Source of the DNA: Rhizobium sp. ICMP 5592
GTDB lineage: Bacteria > Pseudomonadota > Alphaproteobacteria > Rhizobiales > Rhizobiaceae
Direction of reading: 5' to 3'
DNA length: 64,000 nucleotides
Assembly: GCF_009498525.1 (NCBI RefSeq)
Contig: NZ_QSNT01000004.1
Span: forward strand, 124,001 to 188,000
In this document: positions 1 to 9,338 of the stretch, one piece after another
How the letters are laid out: each line of letters starts with the position of its first letter
How positions within the stretch are numbered: position 1 is the stretch's first letter
The notes under the pieces: model-generated
Seen by the model: the letters and a program-made list of their open reading frames with translations, nothing else
Databases searched by the model: none
Told to the model about the DNA's origin: nothing
Made by a program: the position numbers and the translations under genes

Positions 1-865
1 TGCAATGGCAGCCGGTCTAGCCGCCGCTCCGCTCACCCTGGCGCGCGCCGCGAACGGCAAGCTCGAATGGACGTATTTTCAGGCGGGTGAAACGGGTTTT
101 CGCCGCACGCCGGTCCTCCTGACGGGCAAAAAGAACGCCATCCTGCTCGACGGCGGCTTTACGCTCTCCGACGGACGCGCCGTTGCGGATGCCATCAAGG
201 CTAAGGGCAAGCGGCTAACAACCATTTTCGTGAGCTGCAACGATCCCGACTACTACTTCGGCCTCCGACCCATTGTAGAGGCCTTCCCGAAGGCGAAGGT
301 TATCGCCAAGCCGGTCACCGTCGAGGCGATCAAGGCCAATGTTCAAGCCAAGCTGGAGGCCTGGGGACCTCAACTCAAGGAAAACGGCCCGCAGAAACTG
401 GCCGATGTCGTCATTCCCGAACCGTCCGACGTGACCTCTCTCGATCTCGAAGGGGCTCGCATCGAGATTGTTGAAGTGCCCGGAATGCACGACCGGCGCT
501 ACATCTGGGTGCCGGCGTTGAAGGCCGTTTTCGGCGGCGTTCTGATCGATTCCGGCATTCACGTCTGGGTCGCGGATACAGCAACGCCGGAGCTGCGTGC
601 CGCCTGGGTCAAGGCGCTTGATGCCATCGCCGCGCGCCAGCCGCAGATCGTCATTCCCGGCCATCAGGCAGAGGGTGCCGAACAGGGGATCGCTGCAATC
701 ACTTTCACGCGCGACTATCTCCTCGCCTTCGAGGAGGAAATGGGACGAACCAAGGACAGCGCCGAATTGATCGCCGCGATGACCAAGCGTTATCCCGACC
801 TCAAGGACGTCGGCTCACTCCAGCTCGGCGCCAAGGTCGCCAAGGGCGAAATGAAGTGGGGTTGA
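1..865 (+). CDS. MBL-fold metallo-hydrolase-like protein, 5' end outside window
   Basis: The reading frame is open to the left edge. The first visible residues (MAAGLAAAPLTLARAANG) look like the hydrophobic end of an export signal with an A-R-A-A cleavage region, so the true start is probably upstream and the protein probably periplasmic. The body has the metallo-beta-lactamase fold pattern: LLTGKKNAILLDGG near residue 40, the strand leading to the metal site at TTIFVSCNDPDYYFG, and a late IVIPGHQ. The usual HxHxDH metal motif reads S-C-N-D-P-D-Y-Y, so two or more canonical zinc ligands are missing. It may be a non-zinc or non-catalytic member. A MoaF-like gene follows after about 46 bp. Confidence 0.75.
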   Translation, partial: AMAAGLAAAPLTLARAANGKLEWTYFQAGETGFRRTPVLLTGKKNAILLDGGFTLSDGRAVADAIKAKGKRLTTIFVSCNDPDYYFGLRPIVEAFPKAKVIAKPVTVEAIKANVQAKLEAWGPQLKENGPQKLADVVIPEPSDVTSLDLEGARIEIVEVPGMHDRRYIWVPALKAVFGGVLIDSGIHVWVADTATPELRAAWVKALDAIAARQPQIVIPGHQAEGAEQGIAAITFTRDYLLAFEEEMGRTKDSAELIAAMTKRYPDLKDVGSLQLGAKVAKGEMKWG

Positions 866-911
866 CCATCGTCAGTCCACGAAAGCGGCACGGCAACAGA
901 GGATAAGAGCC

Positions 912-1234
912 ATGAGCGATGTCAAATTCCCCGCAATCGGCCACACCTATCGCGCCGACTACGGCGAACTTGCCTACCGTGTCGCCTTTGCCGATGACGG
1001 CAAGACGTTGCGCTGGGCCGAAGACAAGGCGACGGATTTCGGCGCGGCCGCCAAGACCGAAACCTATCAGGCGATCCCGATCCGCCCGGCGTCTTCATGG
1101 TCACCTGGCGGGAAGCGGACGGCACGACTGTCACCCATGTCGAGGACTTCGAAAACAGCACCCTTCACGCCGCCATCACGCTTCCAGACCATTCATTCCT
1201 GACGCTACCGGGAAAATGGACGCGTCTCGACTGA
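912..1234 (+). pseudogene. MoaF-like small beta-barrel protein, frameshifted
   Basis: Translation starts at ATG 912 behind AGAGGATAAGAGCC and reads MSDVKFPAIGHTYRADYGEL and onward, with the alternating aromatic/charged pattern of the small MoaF-like (calycin-type) barrel. At about 1086-1090 the frame breaks: adding one base in cgcccggcgtc restores GVFMVTWREADGTTVTHVED and a natural C-terminus, KWTRLD, with the stop at 1232-1234. Without the correction the protein runs into unrelated residues and stops at 1202. The restored protein would be about 107 residues, normal for the family. The stop lies only 10 bp from the convergent amidase. Either a recent single-base deletion or a sequencing error explains it. 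The function of these small proteins is not established. Confidence 0.65.
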
Positions 1235-1244
1235 AGCTGCTGGT

Positions 1245-2741
1245 CTAGAAGCCCATGAAGCCCGGTTGCTTGGCAAGCGCCGGGGCCTTTTCCAACGCCG
1301 CGAGCTCAACCCCGGGAACGCCGAATTCAGTGTCATCGCCGAGAATTTCTTCGATCTCGGCCGCCACCTGCAACACGCCGGCGTCATCATGGCGCCGGCC
1401 GACGATTTGCAGGCCGAAGGGCATGCCCAGCGTGTCGCGGCCAACCGGAATGGTGATCGAAGGATGGCCGGCAAGGGTCGAGGCATAGGCCATGGCCAGC
1501 CAGTGATAGTAGCTTTTGGTCGGCTTGCCGTCGATCTCTTCCGGATAAAGCTCGTGCCAATCGCGCGGGCTGATCGTTACCGCCGGGCAAAGCACGTAGT
1601 CGTAAGTCTCGAAGAATGTCTGCCAGTCGCGATAGTAGCGGCCCTGCTTGACCAGCGCATCGGCGATATCAAGCGGACCATAGCTCAGGCCCTCTTCGAC
1701 ATTGGTGCGGACAAGCGCACCGACCTTATCCGGATGGGACAGCATCAGCTTGTGATGCATGCCCAAGAACATCACGCCGCGCAGGACCGAAAAGATGCGG
1801 TCGGCATCGGCGCAATCGGGGTGCGTCTCCTCGACGATGCCGAGATGGCTCGACAGCCGCTTGGTCACCCGCCGGAAACTATCGCGGATGACCCGTTCGG
1901 TCGGCGCAAAGCCGAAATCTTCTGTGACGGCTATACGCAAGGAGGCGAGGTTTGGGCGACGGGCGACTCCAAACCCGTCCGTCCCCCAAGGGGTCCTGCC
2001 ATCGACGACGACCGTATAGGGATCGAGCCTGTCCGGCCGCGCCAATACGGACAGCATCAGCGCCACATCGGCGACATCGCGGCCCATCGGCCCGCTGGTC
2101 GGCAGCGGCATCAGCGCCATGGCGCGCGTGTCGCCGGGTACGACGCCCGGCGAGGGCCGGAAGCCGACGACACCGCAAAAGGCTGCGGGATTGCGCAGGC
2201 TGCCACCCGTATCCGACCCGGTCGCCAGCGGCGCCATTCGCGACGCGAGGAGCACAGCCGAGCCGCCGGACGAGCCGGCAGCGCTCTTCGTCGTGTCATG
2301 CGGATTGGCGGTGGCACCATAGACGGCATTGCGGGTATTGCCGCCGGCGCTCCATTCCGGATTATTGGTCTTGCCGAGCGGGATCGCCCCTGCTCCGCGC
2401 ATGGCAGCCACGATCGCATCATCCTTGACAGCGATATTGTCGCGGTAGATTTCCGAACCGAAGGTGGTCGGCAGGCCGGCAACGTCGATCATGTCCTTGA
2501 TGCCGAAAGGCAGGCCGTGCAGCGGGCCGAGCGCCTCGTTGCGCGACACCTTCTCTTCGGCGAGTCTCGCCTCATCCAGAACCCTGTCGAAATTATAGGC
2601 CACCAGAGCGTTCACCGCCGGGTTGAGCCTCTCGACCCGCTCGATACAGGCCTCCGCCAGTTCAACCGGCGACAGGCTCTTGCGCCCGATCGACCGGCGC
2701 GCCTCGAGTGCACCGAGATCTGCGGGGTTGGACTTGCTCAT
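1245..2741 (-). CDS. Amidase (amidase-signature family)
   Basis: This 498-residue protein is a full-length amidase-signature hydrolase that would release ammonia from a carboxamide. The Ser-cisSer-Lys triad is visible: Lys82 in GIKDMID, the cis-Ser in AGSSGGS (about residue 157) and the nucleophile Ser181 in GSDTGGSLRNPA. No signal peptide is seen, so it is cytoplasmic. It is the last gene of the minus-strand operon that begins with a peptide-type ABC importer and includes an M20 peptidase, so the substrate is probably an imported amide or peptide derivative. The start ATG 2741 is preceded by AGAAAGGTGTCGCC. It could equally be annotated as a GatA-like protein, but no GatB/GatC partners are nearby. 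Confidence 0.9.
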   Translation of the reverse strand: MSKSNPADLGALEARRSIGRKSLSPVELAEACIERVERLNPAVNALVAYNFDRVLDEARLAEEKVSRNEALGPLHGLPFGIKDMIDVAGLPTTFGSEIYRDNIAVKDDAIVAAMRGAGAIPLGKTNNPEWSAGGNTRNAVYGATANPHDTTKSAAGSSGGSAVLLASRMAPLATGSDTGGSLRNPAAFCGVVGFRPSPGVVPGDTRAMALMPLPTSGPMGRDVADVALMLSVLARPDRLDPYTVVVDGRTPWGTDGFGVARRPNLASLRIAVTEDFGFAPTERVIRDSFRRVTKRLSSHLGIVEETHPDCADADRIFSVLRGVMFLGMHHKLMLSHPDKVGALVRTNVEEGLSYGPLDIADALVKQGRYYRDWQTFFETYDYVLCPAVTISPRDWHELYPEEIDGKPTKSYYHWLAMAYASTLAGHPSITIPVGRDTLGMPFGLQIVGRRHDDAGVLQVAAEIEEILGDDTEFGVPGVELAALEKAPALAKQPGFMGF

Positions 2742-2783
2742 GGCGACACCTTTCTGAAGGATAGGATGGATATCAGCAAGCCG

Positions 2784-4166
2784 TTAGGCATCTGCCTTCA
2801 GGTTGGCGGCGTTCTCGGCGATATCGAGGAACAGCGCCGTCATCACCTGCATGCCTTCGCGCGCGATCGGGATCAGAACATGCTCGTTCGGTCCGTGTTG
2901 ACCGCATTCGGCATAGGAATGCGGAATCCAGATCGTCGGCAGCCCGAGAATATCGGTGAAGGCATCATTTGGCAGCGATCCCGCGAGATTGGGCAGGACA
3001 TGCGGACGGCGACCGGCGCTGCGCGTCAGTGACTGCTCGACGAACCTCACCCATGGATGGTCCGGTGAAAAGCGCGTCGCCTGGAATGCCTCGCTGCGCG
3101 CGGCGCGCACCTCGACCATCGGAAATCCATTGGCGTCGAGATGGCGGCGCAGGGCCGGAATGATATTTTCAATCTCCGTGCCGACCACGAAGCGTAGCTG
3201 ACAGGCGGCCCGCGCCGACCCCGATATAGCGTTCTGCGGTGCATCGATGTTGCCGGAGGAGAGCGCGAGAACGGTAAAGGAATTCCAGCCGAAGACCCGT
3301 TCGCTCGGCGTCAGATCGCTCTCGCCCCAATCTGCATCGTGCCGGCGCGGCGGCAGGTCGCGGAGCACGGCACGAATATCCGGCGTGAGGCTTGTCGGGC
3401 GCCATTCGGCGATCTTGATCTGGCCGCACGCATCAGTGATCGTCGCGATCGCCTGGGCCAGGATAATGGCGGGATCGGCGAGCAGGCCGCCGAAATTGCC
3501 GGAATGATGGTCTCCGTCGCGCAGATTGACGACGAGATTGAAGGACATGCCACCACGCGATCCCATGAACATGGTCGGTGTGTCGATGGCCAGACGCGGG
3601 CCATCGGAAGCGATCAACACATCCGCCGAAAGCCGGCCGCGGTTGGCGGCGAAGAATTCCCGCAAGCCGAAAGAACCGGTCTCCTCGGCCATCTCCAGAA
3701 TGATCTTCGCATTGAAGCCGAGCCTGCCGTTCTTGCGGATCAGCAGTTCAAGCGCCTTGATATTGATGAGGTGCTGGATCTTGTTATCGGCCGTGCCGCG
3801 GCCATAGAGCTTGTCATCTTCGCGGATGAGCCTGAACGGCTCAAGACCCTCGCGCCAGCGGTGCGCCTCGCCATTGCAGACATCGCCATGGCCATAGACC
3901 AGCACAGTCGGTAAGTCGTCACCCTCGATGCGGTCGGCGATCAGGAGCGGCGCTCCTCCCTCGCGTGGATTATCGAAGATTTCGACGGAAAAACCCATGG
4001 ACAGCAGCAGCGGCTGCATCTCCTTCTCCAGATAGGCCTGAAGCTCCTCCCACCGGCCCTCGGATTGGCTGACGGAGCGTCTCGCCACAAGCCTCGCCAG
4101 ATCCACCTCGAGCCCGCCGCCGTCGACATAATCGCGGGCGGCCTCGATCACTTGCACTCTGTCCAT
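2784..4166 (-). CDS. M20-family metallopeptidase
   Basis: This 460-residue cytoplasmic zinc hydrolase belongs to the M20 (ArgE/DapE/CPG2) superfamily. Metal-site motifs are present: YGHGDV (His93, Asp95), GRGTADNK (Asp127) and EMAEETGS (Glu161/162). A lid/dimerisation segment spans about 205-345 (SRGGMSFNLVV and the following region). It probably trims small peptides or N-acyl amino acids delivered by the ABC transporter encoded just upstream; the ATPase gene ends 8 bp before this start. The amidase gene follows 42 bp downstream. The exact substrate cannot be read from the sequence. Confidence 0.9.
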   Translation of the reverse strand: MDRVQVIEAARDYVDGGGLEVDLARLVARRSVSQSEGRWEELQAYLEKEMQPLLLSMGFSVEIFDNPREGGAPLLIADRIEGDDLPTVLVYGHGDVCNGEAHRWREGLEPFRLIREDDKLYGRGTADNKIQHLINIKALELLIRKNGRLGFNAKIILEMAEETGSFGLREFFAANRGRLSADVLIASDGPRLAIDTPTMFMGSRGGMSFNLVVNLRDGDHHSGNFGGLLADPAIILAQAIATITDACGQIKIAEWRPTSLTPDIRAVLRDLPPRRHDADWGESDLTPSERVFGWNSFTVLALSSGNIDAPQNAISGSARAACQLRFVVGTEIENIIPALRRHLDANGFPMVEVRAARSEAFQATRFSPDHPWVRFVEQSLTRSAGRRPHVLPNLAGSLPNDAFTDILGLPTIWIPHSYAECGQHGPNEHVLIPIAREGMQVMTALFLDIAENAANLKADA

Positions 4167-4174
4167 GGAACTGC

Positions 4175-5830
4175 CTACCTCGTTGCATCGGCAGCCGACA
4201 ATGCTGCCATATTGGACGCTTCCCAGCCGCGGCCGGGCATGGCGGCGAGCAGTTGGCGCGTATAGGAATGTTGGGGATTACCGAAGATGTCGTCGACGGC
4301 GCCGTACTCGACCACCTCCCCTTTCGACATCACAAGAATATGGTCCGAAATCTCGGCGGCAACCCTTAGATCATGGGTGATGAAAATCACTGTCAGGCCA
4401 ACGCTTTTCCTGATGTCGTCGAGGAGTTTCAGCACATCCTTCTGCACTGAAACGTCAAGCGCCGAGACCGCTTCATCGGCAATCAGGATCTTCGGCTCGA
4501 CCATGAGCGCGCGGGCAATCGAGATGCGCTGGCGCTGCCCTCCGGAAAACTGCACCGGATAGCGGTCGAGCGCATCCTCCTCAAGACGGACGATCCGCAT
4601 CAGTTCCCGCGCCTTTTCCATCGCCTGCTTGCGCGGCACGCCGAAATTGACGGGTCCCTCGACCAGGAGATCACCGATGGTCCGGCGCGGATTGAGCGAG
4701 CCGTAGGGATCCTGGAAGACGATCTGGATATGCTTGCGGAAATTCCGCCGTCCGGCCGCTGTTCTCGTGTCCAGCCGGTCGTTGCCGATCCAGATGGAGC
4801 CGTCATCCGGCTCGACCAGGCCCATGAGACAGCGCACGAGCGTTGTCTTGCCGGACCCCGATTCTCCGACGATGCCGAGCGTCTGTCCCTCAAGCACGGT
4901 GAAGTCCGTCGGCTTGACGGCTTGAACCTTGCGGGCTGGTCGGAGGAAAGTGCGGGCGGTTGAGAAGGTCTTCTCGATGCCGGCGACACGCAGCGCGATC
5001 GGCGCTGTCATCTCCGGATCTCCCTTGCCGCCATGGCGCTTCGGAATGGCGTCGATTAGCATCCGCGTATAGGGATGGCGAGGGCTGTTGAGCACCTGTT
5101 CGACAGGCCCCTGCTCGACCACCACGCCCTTCTGCATGACCACGACGCGGTCGGCGATCTCAGCCACCACATCAAAGTCATGGGTGACGAACAGGATTCC
5201 GGCCTTGCGGCTTTCCTTCAGCGCCTTGAACATGTCGAGGATCTGCGCCTGCGTGGTGACGTCGAGCGCCGTGGTCGGCTCGTCGGCGATCAGCAGGCGC
5301 GGCTCCATGGCAAGTGCTATGGCGATGACGATCCGCTGGCGCTGGCCGCCGGACAGCTGGTGCGGATAGGCATGGTAGAGCCGCTCGGGTTCCGGAAGCC
5401 GGACCTCCTTGAGGAGCGCCATCGTGCGCTCGCGACGCTCGGTCTTCGGGAGAGTTGTATGGGCCTTGAAAACCTCTTCGATCTGATCGCCGACCGTATA
5501 GCATGGGTTGAGCGCGCTCATCGGCTCCTGGAAGATCATGCCCATGCGGTTGCCGCGCAGGCCGGAATGCTCGGCCTCGGAGAGCTTGAGCACATCCCGC
5601 CCCTCGAACAGGATCTCGCCAGCGGATGGCTTCAGCACCTTCGGCAGCAGTCCCATGGCGGCAAAGGAGGTGATCGATTTGCCGGAGCCGGATTCCCCGA
5701 CGATGCAGAGGATTTCCTTCTCGCGGATATCCAGCGACAAATTGCTGACGGCGTGTGGACGATCGCCTCCCCTCGGGAGATCGATAGTCAGGTTGCGGAT
5801 CGAAAGGACGGGTTCGGCAACGTTCGTCAT
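4175..5830 (-). CDS. Peptide-type ABC transporter, fused double ATPase (DppD-DppF type)
   Basis: This 551-residue protein carries two complete ABC nucleotide-binding domains in one chain. Domain 1 has Walker A GESGSGKS, the signature LSGGQRQR and Walker B LLIADEPTTALD. Domain 2 has GESGSGKT, FSGGQRQR and ILIADEAVSALD. Most Dpp/Opp systems encode these as two polypeptides; the fused form (as in GsiA/YejF) is common in rhizobia. Both permease genes lie directly upstream, and the start overlaps the preceding stop by one base, so translation is probably coupled. It energises uptake of peptides or similar solutes. Confidence 0.93.
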   Translation of the reverse strand: MTNVAEPVLSIRNLTIDLPRGGDRPHAVSNLSLDIREKEILCIVGESGSGKSITSFAAMGLLPKVLKPSAGEILFEGRDVLKLSEAEHSGLRGNRMGMIFQEPMSALNPCYTVGDQIEEVFKAHTTLPKTERRERTMALLKEVRLPEPERLYHAYPHQLSGGQRQRIVIAIALAMEPRLLIADEPTTALDVTTQAQILDMFKALKESRKAGILFVTHDFDVVAEIADRVVVMQKGVVVEQGPVEQVLNSPRHPYTRMLIDAIPKRHGGKGDPEMTAPIALRVAGIEKTFSTARTFLRPARKVQAVKPTDFTVLEGQTLGIVGESGSGKTTLVRCLMGLVEPDDGSIWIGNDRLDTRTAAGRRNFRKHIQIVFQDPYGSLNPRRTIGDLLVEGPVNFGVPRKQAMEKARELMRIVRLEEDALDRYPVQFSGGQRQRISIARALMVEPKILIADEAVSALDVSVQKDVLKLLDDIRKSVGLTVIFITHDLRVAAEISDHILVMSKGEVVEYGAVDDIFGNPQHSYTRQLLAAMPGRGWEASNMAALSAADATR

Positions 5831-6732
5831 CAGTTTCTGCCCTCCGGCGCGGTAATGTCGCGAATGCCGTCACCCAGCATGTTGATCGCAAAGACCAGGA
5901 CGAATAGCGCGATGCCCGGAATGGTGATCAGCCAGCTTTCGAACAACAGCATTTCCTTGCCCTCGGAAATCATCAGGCCCCAGGACGGGGTCGGCGGCTG
6001 CACGCCAAGACCGAGGAAGGACAAAGCCGCCTCCAGAATGATGGCATGTGCCATTTCCAGCGTGACGATGACGATCAGTGCATTCATGACGTTCGGCAAC
6101 ACATCCTTGAAGAGGATGCGCGGCAGGCTTGCCCCCAGTACTTCGGCCGCCGCGATATAATCCGTCTGACGCACCTGCATGGTTGCGCTTCGCAGCACCA
6201 CTGCGAACCGATCCCAGAGCAGCAGGCCCAGTATCGACACCACGACCGTCAGCGAGCCGCCGAAAAGCGCTACGACCGCCAGAGACACCAGTGTCGCCGG
6301 CAAGGCGAGCCGAACCGACAGGATGAACATCACGACAGCATCCACCTTGCCGCCGAAATAACCGCCGAGAATGCCGAGCGTTGTACCGATCACGGCAGAG
6401 ATCATCGCGGCGGTAAAGCCGATCATCAGGGAGACGCGAGCACCGTAGATCAGTCGCGAGAGGTAATCCCGGCCAAGCGCGTCGGTTCCAAGTACATGCT
6501 TCCAGTCGCCGCCGAGGAAGACCGGCGGCACGAGCCGTGCCAGCAGATCCTGCTTGTAGGGATCGTGCGGCGCGATCAGCGGCGCGAAAAGCGCGATCAA
6601 AGTGATCGCCAGCAGGACGACAAATCCCGCCATGAAGCCGCGATGTTTCAGCGCCCTGCGCATGACGGCCCGGGATGGCGCCGGCGTAGCTATGGCCTGG
6701 ATGACGGTTGCGGTTTGGGACATGTCGTTCAT
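5830..6732 (-). CDS. Peptide-type ABC permease (DppC-like)
   Basis: This 300-residue inner-membrane permease has an N-terminal cytoplasmic tail, a first membrane helix (FMAGFVVLLAITLIALFAPL) and about five further helices. The cytoplasmic coupling loop reads EVLGASLPRILFKDVLPN, the EAA-type motif of DppC/OppC proteins. It pairs with the upstream DppB-like permease; only one base separates the two genes. A near-identical layout occurs at 43393 in an unrelated importer. Substrate class (peptide, opine or other) is not deducible. Confidence 0.92.
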   Translation of the reverse strand: MNDMSQTATVIQAIATPAPSRAVMRRALKHRGFMAGFVVLLAITLIALFAPLIAPHDPYKQDLLARLVPPVFLGGDWKHVLGTDALGRDYLSRLIYGARVSLMIGFTAAMISAVIGTTLGILGGYFGGKVDAVVMFILSVRLALPATLVSLAVVALFGGSLTVVVSILGLLLWDRFAVVLRSATMQVRQTDYIAAAEVLGASLPRILFKDVLPNVMNALIVIVTLEMAHAIILEAALSFLGLGVQPPTPSWGLMISEGKEMLLFESWLITIPGIALFVLVFAINMLGDGIRDITAPEGRN

Positions 6733-6733
6733 T

Positions 6734-7651
6734 TCAGGCAGCCCTCAGACGGGGATCGAGCCACGCGTTCAAGACGTCGGCCAGAAAGGTGAAGGCGATG
6801 TAGAACATCGCGAAGATCAGGATCAGCGCCTGCATGGTCGGCAGGTCGTTGCGCGAGATCGATTCCCAGGCGAGGAAGCCGGCGCCATGCAGCGCGAAGA
6901 TCGTTTCCACCACGACGGAGCCACTGAACATGAAGCCCAGCTGCACGGCGCTGAGGCTGACGACCGGGATGATGGCGTTGCGCAGCGCGTGCTTGAACAG
7001 CACTTTCCGTGGCGTCAGGCCCTTGGCCCGGGCGGTGCGAATATAATCGGACGACAGGACTTCCAGCATGCCGGCGCGGGTGAGCCGCATGATGGCGGGC
7101 GTCGCGTAGTAGCCAAGAACGATCGTGGGCAATATATAGCCCGTCCAGCTCCCGGTTCCGGACGCCGGCACCAGACCGAGATTGACCGAGAAGATCACGA
7201 TCAGGATCAGGCCGAACCAGAAACTCGGGATCGCCTGTCCAACCACGGCAATGCCGAGTGCCAGCCGGTCTATGATAGTGTTCGGAAAGGCGGCGGCGAG
7301 GACACCCATCGGGATCGCCAATAGCAGCGCGAAGCTCATGCCGAGAAAGCCGATCATCATGGTCACCGGCAACCGATCGGCAATCATTCTGGAAACCGGC
7401 TGCTTGAAATAGTAGCTCACGCCGAAATCGCCGGAGAGTGCGCGCATCAGCCACTCGACATATTGAAGCATCAATGGCTGATCGAAGCCGTACTGACTGC
7501 GGATTGCGGCGATCACTTCCGCCGGGGCTCCTTCGCCGGCAATGGCGATGGCCGGATCGCCAGCCATGAACAGAAGAATGAAGCTGATGAAGGACACGGT
7601 CAGCGCCACCAGCGCCGCCATGCCGAGTTTGGTCAGGACAAATTTCAGCAT
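6734..7651 (-). CDS. Peptide-type ABC permease (DppB-like)
   Basis: This 305-residue protein has the DppB/OppB architecture: an N-terminal helix (FVLTKLGMAALVALTVSFIS), a large periplasmic loop with YGFDQPLMLQYVEWL, then helices carrying the EAA-type loop RTARAKGLTPRKVLFKHALRN. It forms the heterodimeric channel with the DppC-like protein. The operon order is binding protein, DppB, DppC, fused ATPase, M20 peptidase, amidase. About 100 bp separate it from the binding-protein gene, a common place for an attenuating hairpin that raises binding-protein expression; I see no strong hairpin there. Confidence 0.92.
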   Translation of the reverse strand: MLKFVLTKLGMAALVALTVSFISFILLFMAGDPAIAIAGEGAPAEVIAAIRSQYGFDQPLMLQYVEWLMRALSGDFGVSYYFKQPVSRMIADRLPVTMMIGFLGMSFALLLAIPMGVLAAAFPNTIIDRLALGIAVVGQAIPSFWFGLILIVIFSVNLGLVPASGTGSWTGYILPTIVLGYYATPAIMRLTRAGMLEVLSSDYIRTARAKGLTPRKVLFKHALRNAIIPVVSLSAVQLGFMFSGSVVVETIFALHGAGFLAWESISRNDLPTMQALILIFAMFYIAFTFLADVLNAWLDPRLRAA

Positions 7652-7753
7652 CGTGTACCCTTAAACGGGAGGCGCGACCGGCTGGTCGCTCCTGTCACTC
7701 TGAAACACGTCGTTCGGCGCACCCTTGGACGCGCCGAACGACGGATGCATATG

Positions 7754-9265
7754 TCATTTCCAGCCGATCTCGTTGAAACGGACCAGTTCATCGGGCGTCG
7801 GCGTGAAAGAGACGTCCTTGCTCATGATGTAGTTGGTCGAATAGTTCCACAGCGGTACCCAGTAGGCCTTGTCGGCAATCGTCGACAGCGCCTGCTTATA
7901 GAGGGTCTTGCGCTCGGCCGGATCGACGGAGGAATCGGCTTTCTCCAGAAGGTCCGACAGGCTCTTGTCGCGCGCGTCGTCTTCGCCGCCCATGGTGAAG
8001 AACTCGCTGGTGATGGCCGAGGCATCGGCAATCGAGTTGGAGCCCCATGTCAGAAAGGACATGGGCACGCCTTCCTTGATGCGTTTTTCGCGCAGCGCCG
8101 CATATTGCAGATATTTGAGATTGGCCTTGATCCCGACCTCGGCCAGCATGCCGATCATGGCTTCCGCCAGCGGGCGATCGCGATAGGCGTAGAAATCGAT
8201 CTCGAAGCCATTGGGATAGCCGGCCTCCGCCAGCAGCGCCTTGGCCTTGTCCGGATCATAGGAATAGGAAGCGACGTCGGCAGCACAGCCGAACTGGCTG
8301 GGCGAGCAGGCGCTGTTGATCACCTCCGTCGTGCCCTTCATCAGAGCCTTGACGATGCCTTCACGGTTGATCGCGTGGTAGACCGCTTCGCGGACCCGCA
8401 CGTCCGTCATCGGATTTTTCGCGCCGCTACGGCCGGCCGCGTCGAGCGATAGATAACCGACGCGCATCGTCGGCGCATTGAGGACCTGGAAATTGCCGCG
8501 ACCGGCCATCTTGTCGGCCTGGTCGGACGGCACCTGCCAGACGAGATCGATCGTGCCGTTGAAAAGCTCGGCCATCTGCGTGTTGATGTCGGGGATGGTG
8601 CGGATATCGATCGTCTCGACCTTGGCCTTCGGCTTGGCGGCGGCGAAATAATCGTCGTTGCGTTTGAGCACATAATGCTTGCCGGGCTCGACGCTGACGA
8701 CCTTGTAGGGGCCGGTTCCGATAGGCTTGGTTGCCACTCCTGCCGGTCCGACGGCCGCGTAATATTCGTTCGGCTGAATGATGACAGGCCCCGCGAGATA
8801 TTCGAGCGCCGCCGGAAAAGGTCCGTTGGTGTGAATACGGACCTTGAACTGATCGATCTTCTCGGCCTTTTTGATCCAGCTGGTCGCCACCGTGTTCTTG
8901 GCGCCATTCTTCGGATCAATCATGTAGTTCAGCGTATAGACCACGTCATCGGCGTCGAACGGCTCGCCATTGTGGAATTTGACCCCTTGACGCAGCGTCA
9001 ATTCCAGCGTTGTCGAATCCACCCACGACCAGCTGGTTGCGAGATTGCCGACATATTGGCCTGACTTCGGATCGCGATAAAGCAGGCCGTCCCAGACCGC
9101 ATTTCCGAGCAGCACGCCCTCGCGCGCCGTATTGAAATAGGGATCGATATGCTCGAGTTCTTTCGAGAAGGCGATCGAGATGGTGTCGTCCGCTTTCCCG
9201 GCATTGGCGGCCGGCGCCAGCAGGAGCGGTAAAAGCAGGGCGGCGGCAATAACAGCTAGTCTCAT
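7754..9265 (-). CDS. Peptide-type ABC substrate-binding protein
   Basis: This 503-residue SBP_bac_5 (cluster C) periplasmic protein starts with a clear Sec signal, MRLAVIAAALLLPLLLAPAA, ending near ANAG. Family hallmarks include ELEHIDPYFNTAREG, LTLRQGVKFHNGEPFDADDVVYT and VREAVYHAINREGI. It delivers ligand to the permeases downstream. The start is supported by AAAGGGGAC 5 bp upstream. It is the first gene of the six-gene minus operon and faces the GntR gene at 9440; the shared intergenic region carries two palindromes. The ligand is unknown; the downstream peptidase and amidase suggest a peptide- or amide-like compound. Confidence 0.93.
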   Translation of the reverse strand: MRLAVIAAALLLPLLLAPAANAGKADDTISIAFSKELEHIDPYFNTAREGVLLGNAVWDGLLYRDPKSGQYVGNLATSWSWVDSTTLELTLRQGVKFHNGEPFDADDVVYTLNYMIDPKNGAKNTVATSWIKKAEKIDQFKVRIHTNGPFPAALEYLAGPVIIQPNEYYAAVGPAGVATKPIGTGPYKVVSVEPGKHYVLKRNDDYFAAAKPKAKVETIDIRTIPDINTQMAELFNGTIDLVWQVPSDQADKMAGRGNFQVLNAPTMRVGYLSLDAAGRSGAKNPMTDVRVREAVYHAINREGIVKALMKGTTEVINSACSPSQFGCAADVASYSYDPDKAKALLAEAGYPNGFEIDFYAYRDRPLAEAMIGMLAEVGIKANLKYLQYAALREKRIKEGVPMSFLTWGSNSIADASAITSEFFTMGGEDDARDKSLSDLLEKADSSVDPAERKTLYKQALSTIADKAYWVPLWNYSTNYIMSKDVSFTPTPDELVRFNEIGWK

Positions 9266-9281
9266 TGAAGTCCCCTTTAAT

Positions 9282-9298
9282 TGCTCATTATTTGAGCA
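9282..9298. repeat. Inverted repeat in leader of the peptide importer operon
   Basis: TGCTCA and TGAGCA flank a 5-base centre, giving a perfect 17-bp palindrome that ends 17 bases before the binding-protein start codon on the minus strand. It could be an operator for the divergent GntR protein or a short mRNA hairpin near the ribosome site. A second palindrome at 9339 competes as the operator. Confidence 0.4.
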
Positions 9299-9338
9299 CT
9301 TTTATTTGATGCCTATACTATATCCAGTTCTGATTTAC

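Noticed and set aside
1266..3032. A 588-codon plus-strand open frame opposite the amidase and M20 genes
   Set aside because: It is the antisense of two clear hydrolase genes, is low in complexity and has no recognisable domain. The same holds for long open frames at 5075-6160, 6046-6792, 29795-31099, 33016-33450 and 36827-38407.
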